Assembly: GCF_001418335.1 (NCBI RefSeq)
Contig: NZ_LIPP01000080.1
Coordinates: forward strand, 1-36,673
From: Streptomyces aurantiacus
GTDB taxonomy: Bacteria > Actinomycetota > Actinomycetes > Streptomycetales > Streptomycetaceae
DNA length: 36,673 nucleotides
Direction of reading: 5' to 3'
Made by a program: the position numbers and the translations under genes. Of the stretch, positions 24,853 through 32,935 are shown piece after piece (the first letter of the stretch is position 1; the number at the start of each line of letters is the position of its first letter). The notes below the pieces were generated by a model. That model saw only the letters and a program-made list of their open reading frames with translations, did not search any database and was not told the origin of the DNA.

Positions 24853-26291
24853 ACGCCCACCCCCGAGGACACCAGAGCGCCGAGCGCCGCGCGGTCGACC
24901 TTTCCGTTCGCGGTCCGTGGGAAGCCGCGAACCGTGTGCAGCGCGTCAATGACCATGTAGGGCGGCAGCGAGCGGGCGCAGTGCCGGCGCAGCTCCGCGA
25001 TCTCGGGCGCCCACCCGGTCTCGGGAACCACGAAGGCGTGCAACCGCGCGTCCAGGCCGGTGCCCGCGACGACCACCACGGCGTCGCGCACCGACGCGTG
25101 GGCGACGAGGACGCCGCTCACTTCGGCCGGCTCGATCCGGTGGCCGCGCACCTTCACCATGTCGTCGATCCGGCCCCGGTACTCCAGCAGACCGTCGGCG
25201 TCGTACCGGCCGAGATCACCGGTCCGGTAGGGCCCGTCCTGCGGCGTGCCGCCCCAGTAGCCGAGCATGACCGTCGGGCCACTGACCACGATCTCACCGT
25301 CGTCCAGCGTCACGGTGTCCCCCGCGGCTGGTGATCCGATCGGGATGTCCCCGGTGCGCGCGAGGTCGGCGGCCGTCACCTCGTACGAGGTGCACACATT
25401 GGTCTCCGTGGGGCCGTACCAGTTGAGCATGCGGACGCCGGGCCAGGCGCGGCGCAGGTCCTTGAGCGGCTTCAGGGGGAACCGCTCGCCGGCGAAGACA
25501 CACGCCCGCAGTGCCCCCGGTCCGCGCTCCAGCAGTTCGCCGTACTCCGCCATGAGCACCCAGACGGACGGCACGGAGTACCAGACCGTGATCCGGCGTT
25601 CCAGCAGGAAGCCGACCAGCGGGTCCGCGGCCTGGGCGAGGGTCTCACCGATGAGGTGCACCGACGCGCCGGACCGGAAGCCCGCGTAGAGGTCGAAGAC
25701 GGAGAGGTCGAAGCCGAGGGCGGCGTGGTTGGCCAGCCGGTCGGCGGCGGTGAGTGCCAGCTCCCGGCAGGCCCAGTCGACGAAGGCGAGCGCGTTGCCG
25801 TGGCTCAGGCAGACGCCTTTCGGTGACCCTGTCGACCCCGAGGTGTAGAGGATGTACGCCGGGTCGGCGGGCCGGACCGGATGAGGAGAGGCATGGGCGG
25901 CGTGCGGGCCGTGCGCACCTTCCCGGTACAGATCCGCGCAGGGTACGGAGAGGAGGCCGGGGACGTGCTCACCGTGATCCGTCACGGTCAGCGCCGGCCG
26001 GGCGTCGGCGGCGATCCGGGCGACCCGCTCGCGGGGATTGCTCCGCGGTAAGGGGACGTGGATCGCGCCGCACCGTAACACCGCCTGGCCGACGGCCACC
26101 GCGTCGGTCGTCTTGTCCGTCCAGACCAGGACGCGGTCGCCCGGCCGGACGCCGCGACCGCGCAGCGCCGCCAGGTACGTGTCCGCGCGCGCGTCCAGTT
26201 CGCCGTAGGTGAGGCCGGTGGTGAGGTCGTGGACCGCCGGCGCGTCCGGTGTCCGGGCGGCGGCGTCGGCCACCGGGCTGTAGAGGCTCAC
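24849..26291 (-). CDS. L-prolyl-AMP ligase-type adenylation enzyme (PltF-like)
   Basis: A 480-residue stand-alone adenylation domain; the GTG at 26291 overlaps the dehydrogenase TGA (GTGA). Motifs: YILYTSGSTGSPKG (147-160), FDLSVFD with Asp195 that binds the amino group (194-200), WYGPTET (291-297), YRTGD (355-359), YRGRIDDMVKVRG (371-383) and NGKVD with Lys464. Aligned by eye to GrsA, the pocket reads about D-L-F-Y-V-A-W-V-C-K, close to the prolyl code I remember for PltF-type ligases, so proline is the likely substrate. Codons 72 and 81 are TTA (26076-26078 and 26049-26051). It charges the PCP gene product. A longer frame to 27260 is a shadow through the dehydrogenase gene. Confidence 0.88.
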   Translation of the reverse strand: MSLYSPVADAAARTPDAPAVHDLTTGLTYGELDARADTYLAALRGRGVRPGDRVLVWTDKTTDAVAVGQAVLRCGAIHVPLPRSNPRERVARIAADARPALTVTDHGEHVPGLLSVPCADLYREGAHGPHAAHASPHPVRPADPAYILYTSGSTGSPKGVCLSHGNALAFVDWACRELALTAADRLANHAALGFDLSVFDLYAGFRSGASVHLIGETLAQAADPLVGFLLERRITVWYSVPSVWVLMAEYGELLERGPGALRACVFAGERFPLKPLKDLRRAWPGVRMLNWYGPTETNVCTSYEVTAADLARTGDIPIGSPAAGDTVTLDDGEIVVSGPTVMLGYWGGTPQDGPYRTGDLGRYDADGLLEYRGRIDDMVKVRGHRIEPAEVSGVLVAHASVRDAVVVVAGTGLDARLHAFVVPETGWAPEIAELRRHCARSLPPYMVIDALHTVRGFPRTANGKVDRAALGALVSSGVGV

Positions 26292-27418
26292 AGTCCCAAC
26301 TCCCTGGCGATCAGCTGACGTTGGATGTCGGATGTACCGGAGAAGGTGGTGGCGGGAAGGGCGTCGCGCACCTCGTCCGCGATTCCGTACTCCGTCAGGA
26401 AGGCACGGCCCCCGAAGATCCGGCCGGCGTCGAGCGCCGTGGTGACGGCGGCCTCGGACACGGCCAGCTTCGCCAGGGCGACCCACAGGGCGGGGTCCCG
26501 GCCGGCGTCGATCTCGGCACAGGCCCGGTACAGGAGGAGTCGTCCGCTCTCCAGCCGCAGTTTCATGTCCGCCAACCGGTCGGCGACCGGTGGAAGGTCG
26601 GCGAGCCGTTTTCCGGACTGCCGCCGCTCCCGCGCATGTTGGACGCACCTGCGGATGACACGTTCCTGCTGGCCCAGGTAGATCGCGAACAGGCAGGACC
26701 GCTCCCACAGCATCGACGCCTGGAACACCAACTGCCCTTGGCCGGGCGAACCCAGCACCCTCTCGTCCGGCACGAAACACCGGCTGAACCGCACCTCGCC
26801 GGCCTGGCAGCCGGTCAGGCCGGACTTCTCCATCGGCTCTCCCGCGACCAGGCCGGGGGAATCGCGGTCCACGGCGAACGCGGTGGAAGCGAAGTAGCCA
26901 CCGTCCGGATCGGTGGTCGCATAGGTGACGTAGAGATCGGCGACCGGGCCGTTGCTGACGAAACTCTTCACCCCGTCGAGCAGGTATCCGCCGTCCGTCC
27001 TGGTGGCCCTGGTCACCAACCGGGAGATGTCCGATCCCGCCTCCGGTTCTGTCATGGCGTTGCCCGCCATGAGCGCGCCCGAGCACAGTGCGGGAAGCAG
27101 CGTCTTCCGCGTCGCCGGACGTGCGAACTCCAGTACCGGCCTGACACAGGCGAAGAGATGGGCCGCCGCGGCGAACAGGAGTCCGGTGTCCGCGCCGCCG
27201 TCGCTCGCCGCCTCGTACAGGAGGGCCGAGTCGAGAGCGCCGAGACCCGCACCGCCGCACTCCTCCGGGACAGCCGCTCCCAGCAGTCCGAGGCCGGCCA
27301 GTTCCTTGCGGACAGTGCCGTCGAACGTGCCGGCGGAAGCCCTCGGGGAGAGGGCCCGGGCGGCCTCCCGTGTGCGTGCGTACCGCTCTTCCTGTTCAGC
27401 GCTCAGGCTGAAGTCCAT
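26288..27418 (-). CDS. Acyl-CoA dehydrogenase-like prolyl-S-PCP oxidase (PltE/CloN3-like)
   Basis: A 376-residue flavoprotein of the acyl-CoA dehydrogenase fold. Signatures are AMTEPEAGSD (FAD/substrate loop), a KSGLTGCQAGEVRF stretch and a C-terminal GRIFGGRAFLTEYGIADEVRDALPATTFSGTSDIQR tail (written here as key blocks G-G-R-A-F, D-E-V-R-D and S-G-T-S-D-I-Q-R). In this context it should oxidise prolyl-S-PCP twice to pyrrolyl-2-carboxyl-S-PCP. ATG at 27418, 10 bases after the KASIII stop, with GAAAGG upstream. Next gene overlaps by 4 bases. Context, rather than a unique motif, separates it from a fatty-acyl dehydrogenase. Confidence 0.87.
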   Translation of the reverse strand: MDFSLSAEQEERYARTREAARALSPRASAGTFDGTVRKELAGLGLLGAAVPEECGGAGLGALDSALLYEAASDGGADTGLLFAAAAHLFACVRPVLEFARPATRKTLLPALCSGALMAGNAMTEPEAGSDISRLVTRATRTDGGYLLDGVKSFVSNGPVADLYVTYATTDPDGGYFASTAFAVDRDSPGLVAGEPMEKSGLTGCQAGEVRFSRCFVPDERVLGSPGQGQLVFQASMLWERSCLFAIYLGQQERVIRRCVQHARERRQSGKRLADLPPVADRLADMKLRLESGRLLLYRACAEIDAGRDPALWVALAKLAVSEAAVTTALDAGRIFGGRAFLTEYGIADEVRDALPATTFSGTSDIQRQLIARELGL

Positions 27419-27428
27419 AAGACGCCTT

Positions 27429-28484
27429 TCACGCGGCGATGACCGGACGGGCGGTGGACCAGTGGGGATCGTCCATGATCTCGATCACGGCGCACGCGAT
27501 ATTCAGTCCGGGCCCGACACCGAGCATCAGGAAATGGTCCCCGCGTCGCAGTTCGCCGGAGAGCAGAAGCTGTTCGAGTGCCACCAGTTGATCGCTGGCG
27601 CCGATATGTCCGACGGTACGCCCCTGTTCCCACGTCGAGAGAGACATGGGCAGACCCAGCGGAACCATCGCGCGCCCTTCGACACGTTCCCGTGACCCGT
27701 TGGCATAGGCGACACGAGAGACGTCATCCATCGTGATGCCGGCTTCCTCAAGAGTGCGGCTGACGATGTCGTCCTGCGCGGCCACGAGTTTCAGCGGGCC
27801 GGCCGGGTCCCGGTCCGGACCGTCCAGCCAGCGGTCCTTGGACTCGCCGAAGTCGAGCTTGTCCGACCGGCCGGCTCCCGGAGGGAACAATGGCTCGGAC
27901 CCGCGGTGCATGGCCTCGTACTCGGGAAGCGTCACCGCGTTGACGGACTTCAGCCGGGCGAAACCCTTCCGCCGACTGAGGACGACGGCGGAACCGGCGT
28001 CACCCATGACGAAGTGCGGACTGAAGCTCCAGCGCTGGAGCAGGTCCGAGGTGAAGTTGTCGCCGGAGGTGAGCAGCGCGGCCTCGTGCTCGGGCGAGGC
28101 CATGAGGTGAGCCGCCGCGAGTTCCAGCGCGGAGAACATTCCCATACAGCCCTGCCTGATTTCGGCCGCGGTGGCCTGACCGGCTCCTGTGTGTCTCTGC
28201 ACGTAGTACTGCGGGCACCAGCCGTGGGGTCCTTGATACCAGACGCTGACGTAGAGCAGCAGGCCGAGGAACGCGGGGTCCAGTTCGGCCCGTTCGAGTG
28301 CCTGCCGGCTCGCCCGCACCGCCATCTCGGGGGCCGGGATGTCGCCCGCGACGGTGACGCTGGTGATTCCGTACTCCTCCGCGGCGGTCCGGTCGATCAG
28401 CTTCCGGTCGACCGCCCATCCGATGGGAACCCGGTCGGGAAGAAAGGAGCCCAGACCGCTGATCAGCACATCGGATGTCTTCAT
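27429..28484 (-). CDS. KASIII-like acyltransferase / priming ketosynthase (copy 2), first gene of operon
   Basis: A 351-residue thiolase-fold protein with Cys113 in RQGCMGMF. As in copy 1, the FabH HQAN site is replaced (YANGSRE, ~260-266), and a His-Asp pair appears in GHIGASDQ (His293, Asp298). The ATG at 28484 fits the first strand (MKTSDVLISGLGSFLP) and follows GGGGTGGG; a longer frame to 28619 only adds unrelated residues. Copies 1 and 2 share blocks such as P-x-x-E-A-M-x-R-G and EPLFPP but are well diverged, so they probably have separate jobs: one could move the pyrrolyl group to the PKS and the other could release or transfer the product. Heads the minus-strand operon. Confidence 0.85.
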   Translation of the reverse strand: MKTSDVLISGLGSFLPDRVPIGWAVDRKLIDRTAAEEYGITSVTVAGDIPAPEMAVRASRQALERAELDPAFLGLLLYVSVWYQGPHGWCPQYYVQRHTGAGQATAAEIRQGCMGMFSALELAAAHLMASPEHEAALLTSGDNFTSDLLQRWSFSPHFVMGDAGSAVVLSRRKGFARLKSVNAVTLPEYEAMHRGSEPLFPPGAGRSDKLDFGESKDRWLDGPDRDPAGPLKLVAAQDDIVSRTLEEAGITMDDVSRVAYANGSRERVEGRAMVPLGLPMSLSTWEQGRTVGHIGASDQLVALEQLLLSGELRRGDHFLMLGVGPGLNIACAVIEIMDDPHWSTARPVIAA

Positions 28485-29253
28485 GACCCACCCCAAATAT
28501 TCTCGGATGATCTCGGTCGTGAAACGCAAAGATTGGCCCAAGAGGAAGCCGGCGTGCATGGTCGACGGCGGAGTCGGGCATCCTGGCGCGCTTTTCCGCA
28601 GGGTGACGTGGGGATCCATTGGACGGAAAGTATGAGATCGGCTGCGGCCGTGAAGGGCAATGGAGAAGACCGGAAAAGGAGTGCACGCAGATTCCGGTCC
28701 ATCCCGGAACGTTCCCTTTTGTCATTCCTTGCGGCGGATCACGTTACCTGAAGAAGTGTGCGGTCTCTGCTGCGCGCCACTCGCCCATGTGCCGACCCTC
28801 GAAACCCGTCGTCGTCCGACGGACGACGGAAAGGCAGCATTCTTGAACGCAAGAGTGCACCCCCTTTCCGTGTGCGTCAAGAGGTCACCTTTGGGGCGAC
28901 AGGTGAGTAATGGGAACATGCGGCCGCGACAAATGTCTTCACCGTCGAGCAGGAGACACCTGCGTCCGAAGTACACACGTCGTGGTGCGAGCGGACCGGG
29001 TGGTGCACGGCCGGGTCGTGCTCCAGTGAGCCTTTCCGACCTGATCACTGGCGGCCACCGGCCAGCCGCCGTGAACGCGGGACCCGGTGGCGTCGCGTCG
29101 GCTGCCGGGTGACAAGCACCGAAGGAGACCTCGGTCCTGGGGCCCGCCGCGCCGCGGTGGTGACCGCGGTGACTCCCGCACTCGTCGGTGCCGTGGCCTG
29201 GTAGCGCTTCGCCACGTCGGGCGAACTCGCCCGGCGACGGGCACCTTCTTCGC
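28485..29253. other. Upstream region of the biosynthetic operon, no gene
   Basis: Should contain the operon promoter. Only overlapping short frames were seen. A perfect palindrome lies at 28810-28828 (listed separately), and a 6-base-arm hairpin GGCGGC...GCCGCC at 29050-29070. No confident -35/-10 pair was identified. Confidence 0.5.
28810..28828. promoter_or_regulatory. Perfect 19-base palindrome, candidate operator
   Basis: CGTCGTCCG-A-CGGACGACG: two perfect 9-base arms around a single A, about 330 bases upstream of the first gene of the biosynthetic operon. Size and symmetry suit a dimeric regulator such as a TetR-type protein. No T-run follows, which argues against a terminator. No cognate regulator is next to it. 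Confidence 0.4.
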
Positions 29254-29517
29254 ATGAGGCCGGGGGAAGTGGGACGGCTCCGGGTGGAACGGCTCCGGGG
29301 TGAGCCGGCGGAGTTCGACGCCGACGCGTGCGGGGCGTTGCCGCGGCGGAATCAGCGGCGGTGGGGTGAGTGTTGTGTGCGGGGTCTGACGCCGGGCCGT
29401 CGGCGCGAGTCGATCCGGCCGAAGGCCGAGCAGCTGCCGGAGGGCAACACGCAGGCCCCGCAGCAGTTCGTGAACCGGTCGCCGCGCAATCCCCTGCCGG
29501 TGCGGCGACGGATCGCC
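29254..29517 (+). mobile_element. IS701-family transposase remnant (N-terminal part)
   Basis: About 88 codons match the N-terminal region of IS701-family transposases: EVGRLRVERL, LPRRNQRRWGE and CCVRGLTPGRRRESI, followed by LPEGNTQAPQQFVNRSP and PLPVRRRIA. Several normally invariant residues are altered (for example the Y of YLRGL and the W of SPW), and the catalytic part is missing, so it is a dead fragment. No terminal repeats were seen. Confidence 0.7.
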
Positions 29518-29635
29518 GTGGTCGATGTGGAAGTCGTCCCGGGGCCGGCGCTCCACGTGGTAGCCCAGGATGTCGTCCAAGGCACCCAGCATGGATGACA
29601 TCTCGGTCAGGGTGCCGAGTGAGTCAGGAACAGCC

Positions 29636-30534
29636 TCAATGCCCCTGTGGAGCAATGCGCTGCGTGCGAAGGACAGCGAGCAGCTCGAGTTGGCAACCGA
29701 GTCGGTGCCGACGACCGGGGTGAACCACAGCAGCCATTGCCGTCCGTCCTCGCTTTACAGGTTCAGGCAGTTGACCTCAAGGAGCCCGAGATCAGGATGT
29801 ACCAGACGCTTGCGTTCATTGCACCGGAACTCGACATCGTACTGGGCCCACTCGTCGACGAACTCAGGGCTACGCGCGCTCAGTTCTGTGATCATCGCGG
29901 TGACTTCCGGGTCATCGCTGCCGCGCCGGGCCGTAGCGGCGCGCAGGTCGGCCACGAAGGAGCGGGTCTTCTCGGCGTGGTCCTCGGGCGGGTAGAGCGC
30001 CCGTGCGGTCGGGTCGGTGAACCACCGGTCCAGGAAGATTGAGGCCCGCCCCGTTGCGGCCGGTGGCGGGCCGAGTAGCGCATCGGCCAGCCGGTTCTGC
30101 ACCAGCGTGACACGCAAATCAGTGACTACCTTGGCCGGTGTGCCGTCCAGGCGGTGCAGCAGGTCGAGCATGCCCGGGTGGACGTGGTCGGCCGGACTGC
30201 CGGACGGGGGAATCGGGCGGCCCGCCAGTCTGAAGAGGTGATCGCGCTCGTCGCGGCCGATCCGCAGGGCTCGCGCCAGCGCAGCCACCATCTGCTCGGA
30301 CGGCTGGGCGCCCGCCCCGCGCTCCAGCTCGATGTAGTAGTCGACCGAGGCTCCCGTCAGCTGAGCGACCTCCTCGCGGCGCAGACCCGACACGCGGCGG
30401 CGAAACCCGGCGGGAAGACCGACGTCCTCGGGCCGGATCCTGTCCCGGCGCGACTTCAAGAAGGCACCCAATGCGGCTAGTACTGCAACGGTGCTTGCTC
30501 TGATTGCTGGGCAGCTTTCAGGGATTGTGTCCAC
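29636..30534 (-). pseudogene. Truncated XRE/MmyB-type transcriptional regulator
   Basis: The frame encodes a HTH_XRE domain (FLKSRRDRIRPEDVGL, SGLRREEVAQLTGASVDYYIELERG) followed by the MmyB-like ligand-binding domain with ALLGPPPA, FLDRWFTDPTARALYPPED and FVDEWAQYDV. Translation stops early with TAA at 29755-29757 after CLNL. The missing end is still readable: SEDGRQWLLWFTPVVGTDSVA in the same frame, then QLELLAVLRTQRIAPQGH after a one-base slip, to a TGA at 29636. At the 5' end the homology begins at about 30476, where IS5-type sequence starts, so the natural start codon is lost. A 259-residue product could still be made, but both ends are damaged. Confidence 0.75.
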
Positions 30535-30935
30535 GTCTTTTGTAGTGGCTGGTGCGGGCTTGGTGTTGTCGTCTGCGGCGCCATGTCGACCAGTGCAGGA
30601 TGTGGTCGACCGGGGTGGGGCGGCGGTCGGTGAGGCGGGTGCGCGCCGATAAGGCGTACGCCTCCCGGAGGAACCGCGCCTACCTGCGTAGACGTGGCAT
30701 TCGCTGCACCATCCCGGACAAGGCCGACCAGGCCCGCAACCGAAGGAAACGCGGCTCCCGCGGCGGCCGTCCGCCGAAGTTCGACCCGGAGGACTACACG
30801 GCCCGGCACACGGTCGAGTGCGGCATCAATCGCCTCGAAAGGCACCGTGCCGTGGCCACGAGGTACGACAAGCTCGCAGTCCGCTACGAGGCAACCGCTC
30901 TGGTAGCGGCCATCAACGAGTGGCTGTGACCAGCA
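30480..30935 (+). mobile_element. Truncated IS5-family element
   Basis: Contains the C-terminal third of an IS5-family transposase on the plus strand (from about 30640: [20 protein letters not shown], then [33 protein letters not shown] and a stop at 30929). The last catalytic Glu (HTVE) and the DKAY block are kept. The N-terminal part is missing; the 30480-30580 segment (TACTGCAACGGTGCTTGCTC...) looks like an element end joined to it by deletion. No matching inverted repeat was found on the right side. It abuts and truncates the regulator gene. Confidence 0.65.
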
Positions 30936-31041
30936 CATCTGACGCCATGCCCTCTCCGAAGCGGCCAGCAGCTGATGCACCGCTCGCCCAAGCCCGAGCG
31001 CTACGACGTCTGACGGGAGATACCTGTCAACGCCGGTGATG

Positions 31042-31407
31042 TCAGGAAGACGTCAGGCAGAAGGGGTGGCCAGCCGGATCCAGGAGTACCCGCCAGCGTC
31101 CGTCGCCGGGCTGATGGTCCGGTCTGGCCGCGCCGAGTTCCAGGGCCAGCTCTTCCATCGCATCGAGGTCGTCAGCACGGAAATCCAGGTGGAACTGCTG
31201 TGGCACGTCCTGACCCGGCCACTGCGGAGCCCGGTATCCGTCAACCCTCTGGAACCCCAGATCGCAGCCGGAGTCGTCCGTCAGAGCGACGAACTCGTCC
31301 GCACTGAAGAGTTCGCGCATCCCGGTCAGTGCACCGTAGAAACCCGCCAGCGTCTGCGGGTCGGCACAGTCCAGAGTCACCCCTCGCAGTACAGCGCCTG
31401 GCACCAT
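31042..31407 (-). CDS. VOC-superfamily (glyoxalase/bleomycin-resistance-like) protein
   Basis: A 121-residue protein with the paired beta-alpha-beta-beta-beta pattern: LRGVTLDCADPQTLAGFYGALTG at the N-terminus and QFHLDFRADDLDAMEELALELGA in the second half, closing with RWRVLLDPAGHPFCL. Metal-ligand type residues (D13, H/E positions, H116) are plausible, but the reaction is unknown. ATG at 31407 follows GAAGGAG. Probably a cytoplasmic metal-dependent enzyme or binding protein. Confidence 0.8.
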   Translation of the reverse strand: MVPGAVLRGVTLDCADPQTLAGFYGALTGMRELFSADEFVALTDDSGCDLGFQRVDGYRAPQWPGQDVPQQFHLDFRADDLDAMEELALELGAARPDHQPGDGRWRVLLDPAGHPFCLTSS

Positions 31408-31897
31408 TCGCTCCTTCGCGTCCGCGCGTCTGTCTCCGTGAGCCGCCGCCGCACGCGATCACCGGCCACAGCCACAGCCACACCGTACTCGCCACATCCA
31501 CCGCTGACGTAGCGATTTATCCCTGCCTCAGAGCAACGGGTGGCTGTGACCGGCGCTTTCGATACACGCCCCAGTCGAACTCCGTCCTCTTTCGAGCCGA
31601 CGGGTCCGCGGATTCCTGGAGGGGAAAACCAGGGAACCGGAGGGTGGCTGGGCTCCTGGAGGCAGAGTAGCCCGCGGGTTCCGGGCCTCCGACTGGCCTC
31701 GACCACGTGAGCTGGTCCCAGCTGTCAGTGGGTTTCAACCCCACTTAGCAATCTTTCGGGAATGATCTGTATGCAGTGTGACTTCGCGATCTTGTAGGGA
31801 TCCTGGTCGGGAACGGGTACAACCACGGCGTGATCACCCGGAGTTGTCTGGACTCCTGAAGATCGTGCGGTGGCCTCTGACCAGGTCAGTAACCTGA
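31408..31897. other. Gene-poor stretch
   Basis: No supported gene. A short imperfect palindrome (TGACCAGGT-CAGTA-ACCTGATCA, 31878-31900) overlaps the stop of the minus-strand oxidoreductase and may be a weak terminator. Confidence 0.45.
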
Positions 31898-32851
31898 TCA
31901 CAGGACGAGCACGAGCTTGCCGCCAGGCCGACGGGCCTGGCTGAGCTTGGCCGCCTCCTGGATCTGGTCGAGCGTGTAGGTCCGGGCGACCGATACGACC
32001 AGTATCCCTTCGTCGGCCAGCTGGGCGAACTCGCTCATCCGGTCGTAGCGCATCTCGATCTGGGTGATCCGGGTGCCCAGCTCGGCTGCAGCGGCGAAGT
32101 CCGAGACGGTGAGGACGCGGTCGGGTTCCCCGGTCAGCTCGATCAGGGACGGCAGCGAGCCGCCGTCCGGGCTGGCCTGGTCGGCTCGGTCGATCCGGCC
32201 GCCGGTCGGGGCCGTGTCCAGGGCGCGGTCGACGCGGGCACCGGCCAGTGCGGCGACGCGTTCGGCCATGCCGTCGCCGTAACTGGTCACCCGGGCGCCG
32301 ATCCCTTCCAGGACTGCGGCCCGCGTCGGCCCGGCGGTGGCGATCACCCGGACACCCCGGTGCAGCGCCAAGCGCACCGCCGCCTCACCCACCGTGGAGC
32401 CCGCGCCATGGACGAGCAGCAGCTCACCCGGCTGGACGCCGAGGTCGTCGAGTGCGTGCCATGCCGTCTCGGCCGCCATCGGCAGCGCGGCGGCCTGCTC
32501 GGCGCTGACGCCCACAGGAATGTGAGCCCAGACCGCCATCAGCGCATACTCGGCGGCCCCGGCCGTCGGGCCGCCGAAGGCCGCCGGGCCGAACACACGG
32601 TCGCCGATCTCGACGCCGATGACGCCCTCACCGAGCGCGTCGACGGTGCCCGCGACCTCGACGCCGAGCCCGCGCGGCAGTGGCGGCAACTGGTCGGCGA
32701 GCAGGCCGTCGACCACCGCCCAGTCGCCCGGCGTCAGGCCGCACGCCCGCACGGCGATCCGGATCTGGCCGGGTCCCGGCTCCGGCTTCGGGACCTCGCG
32801 GAGCACGATCACGTCCGGGGATCCGAACCGGTCGAACTGAAGGGCCTTCAT
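31898..32851 (-). CDS. NADP-dependent quinone oxidoreductase-like protein (MDR family)
   Basis: A 317-residue medium-chain dehydrogenase/reductase lacking the zinc-ligand Cys residues. N-terminal GroES-like part (MKALQFDRFGSPDVIVLREV), the quinone-oxidoreductase-type LLVHGAGSTVGEAAVRLA nucleotide-binding motif near 145-162, and a C-terminal KLSQARRPGGKLVLVL end. ATG at 32851. It is divergent from the TetR gene at 32936, with two operator-like palindromes between them, so it is probably the regulated target of that repressor. It likely reduces a quinone or enone using NADPH. Confidence 0.85.
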   Translation of the reverse strand: MKALQFDRFGSPDVIVLREVPKPEPGPGQIRIAVRACGLTPGDWAVVDGLLADQLPPLPRGLGVEVAGTVDALGEGVIGVEIGDRVFGPAAFGGPTAGAAEYALMAVWAHIPVGVSAEQAAALPMAAETAWHALDDLGVQPGELLLVHGAGSTVGEAAVRLALHRGVRVIATAGPTRAAVLEGIGARVTSYGDGMAERVAALAGARVDRALDTAPTGGRIDRADQASPDGGSLPSLIELTGEPDRVLTVSDFAAAAELGTRITQIEMRYDRMSEFAQLADEGILVVSVARTYTLDQIQEAAKLSQARRPGGKLVLVL

Positions 32852-32866
32852 GACGATCTCCTAGGT

Positions 32867-32888
32867 GATGACAGCATCTGTTGTCATC
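32867..32888. promoter_or_regulatory. TetR operator candidate, copy 1
   Basis: Palindrome with core GACAGCATCTGTTGTC, nearly perfect 10-base arms (one mismatch). It lies 16 bases before the oxidoreductase ATG on the minus side, within the 84-base divergent intergenic region. Confidence 0.65.
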
Positions 32889-32903
32889 GATCTTAGCGTC
32901 ACG

Positions 32904-32923
32904 ACGACAGCCTCTGCTGTCAT
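32904..32923. promoter_or_regulatory. TetR operator candidate, copy 2
   Basis: Core GACAGCCTCTGCTGTC, the same 16-base consensus (GACAGCMTCTGYTGTC) as copy 1 with two differences. Centre-to-centre distance is 36 bases. It lies 12 bases before the TetR ATG, so binding should also repress the regulator itself. Confidence 0.65.
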
Positions 32924-32935
32924 ATCCTGGTGGGC

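Noticed and set aside
26292..27260. N-terminal extension of the adenylation enzyme to 803 residues
   Set aside because: The extension is an out-of-frame reading of the dehydrogenase gene. The GTG at 26291 overlapping the dehydrogenase stop gives a normal adenylation-domain length.
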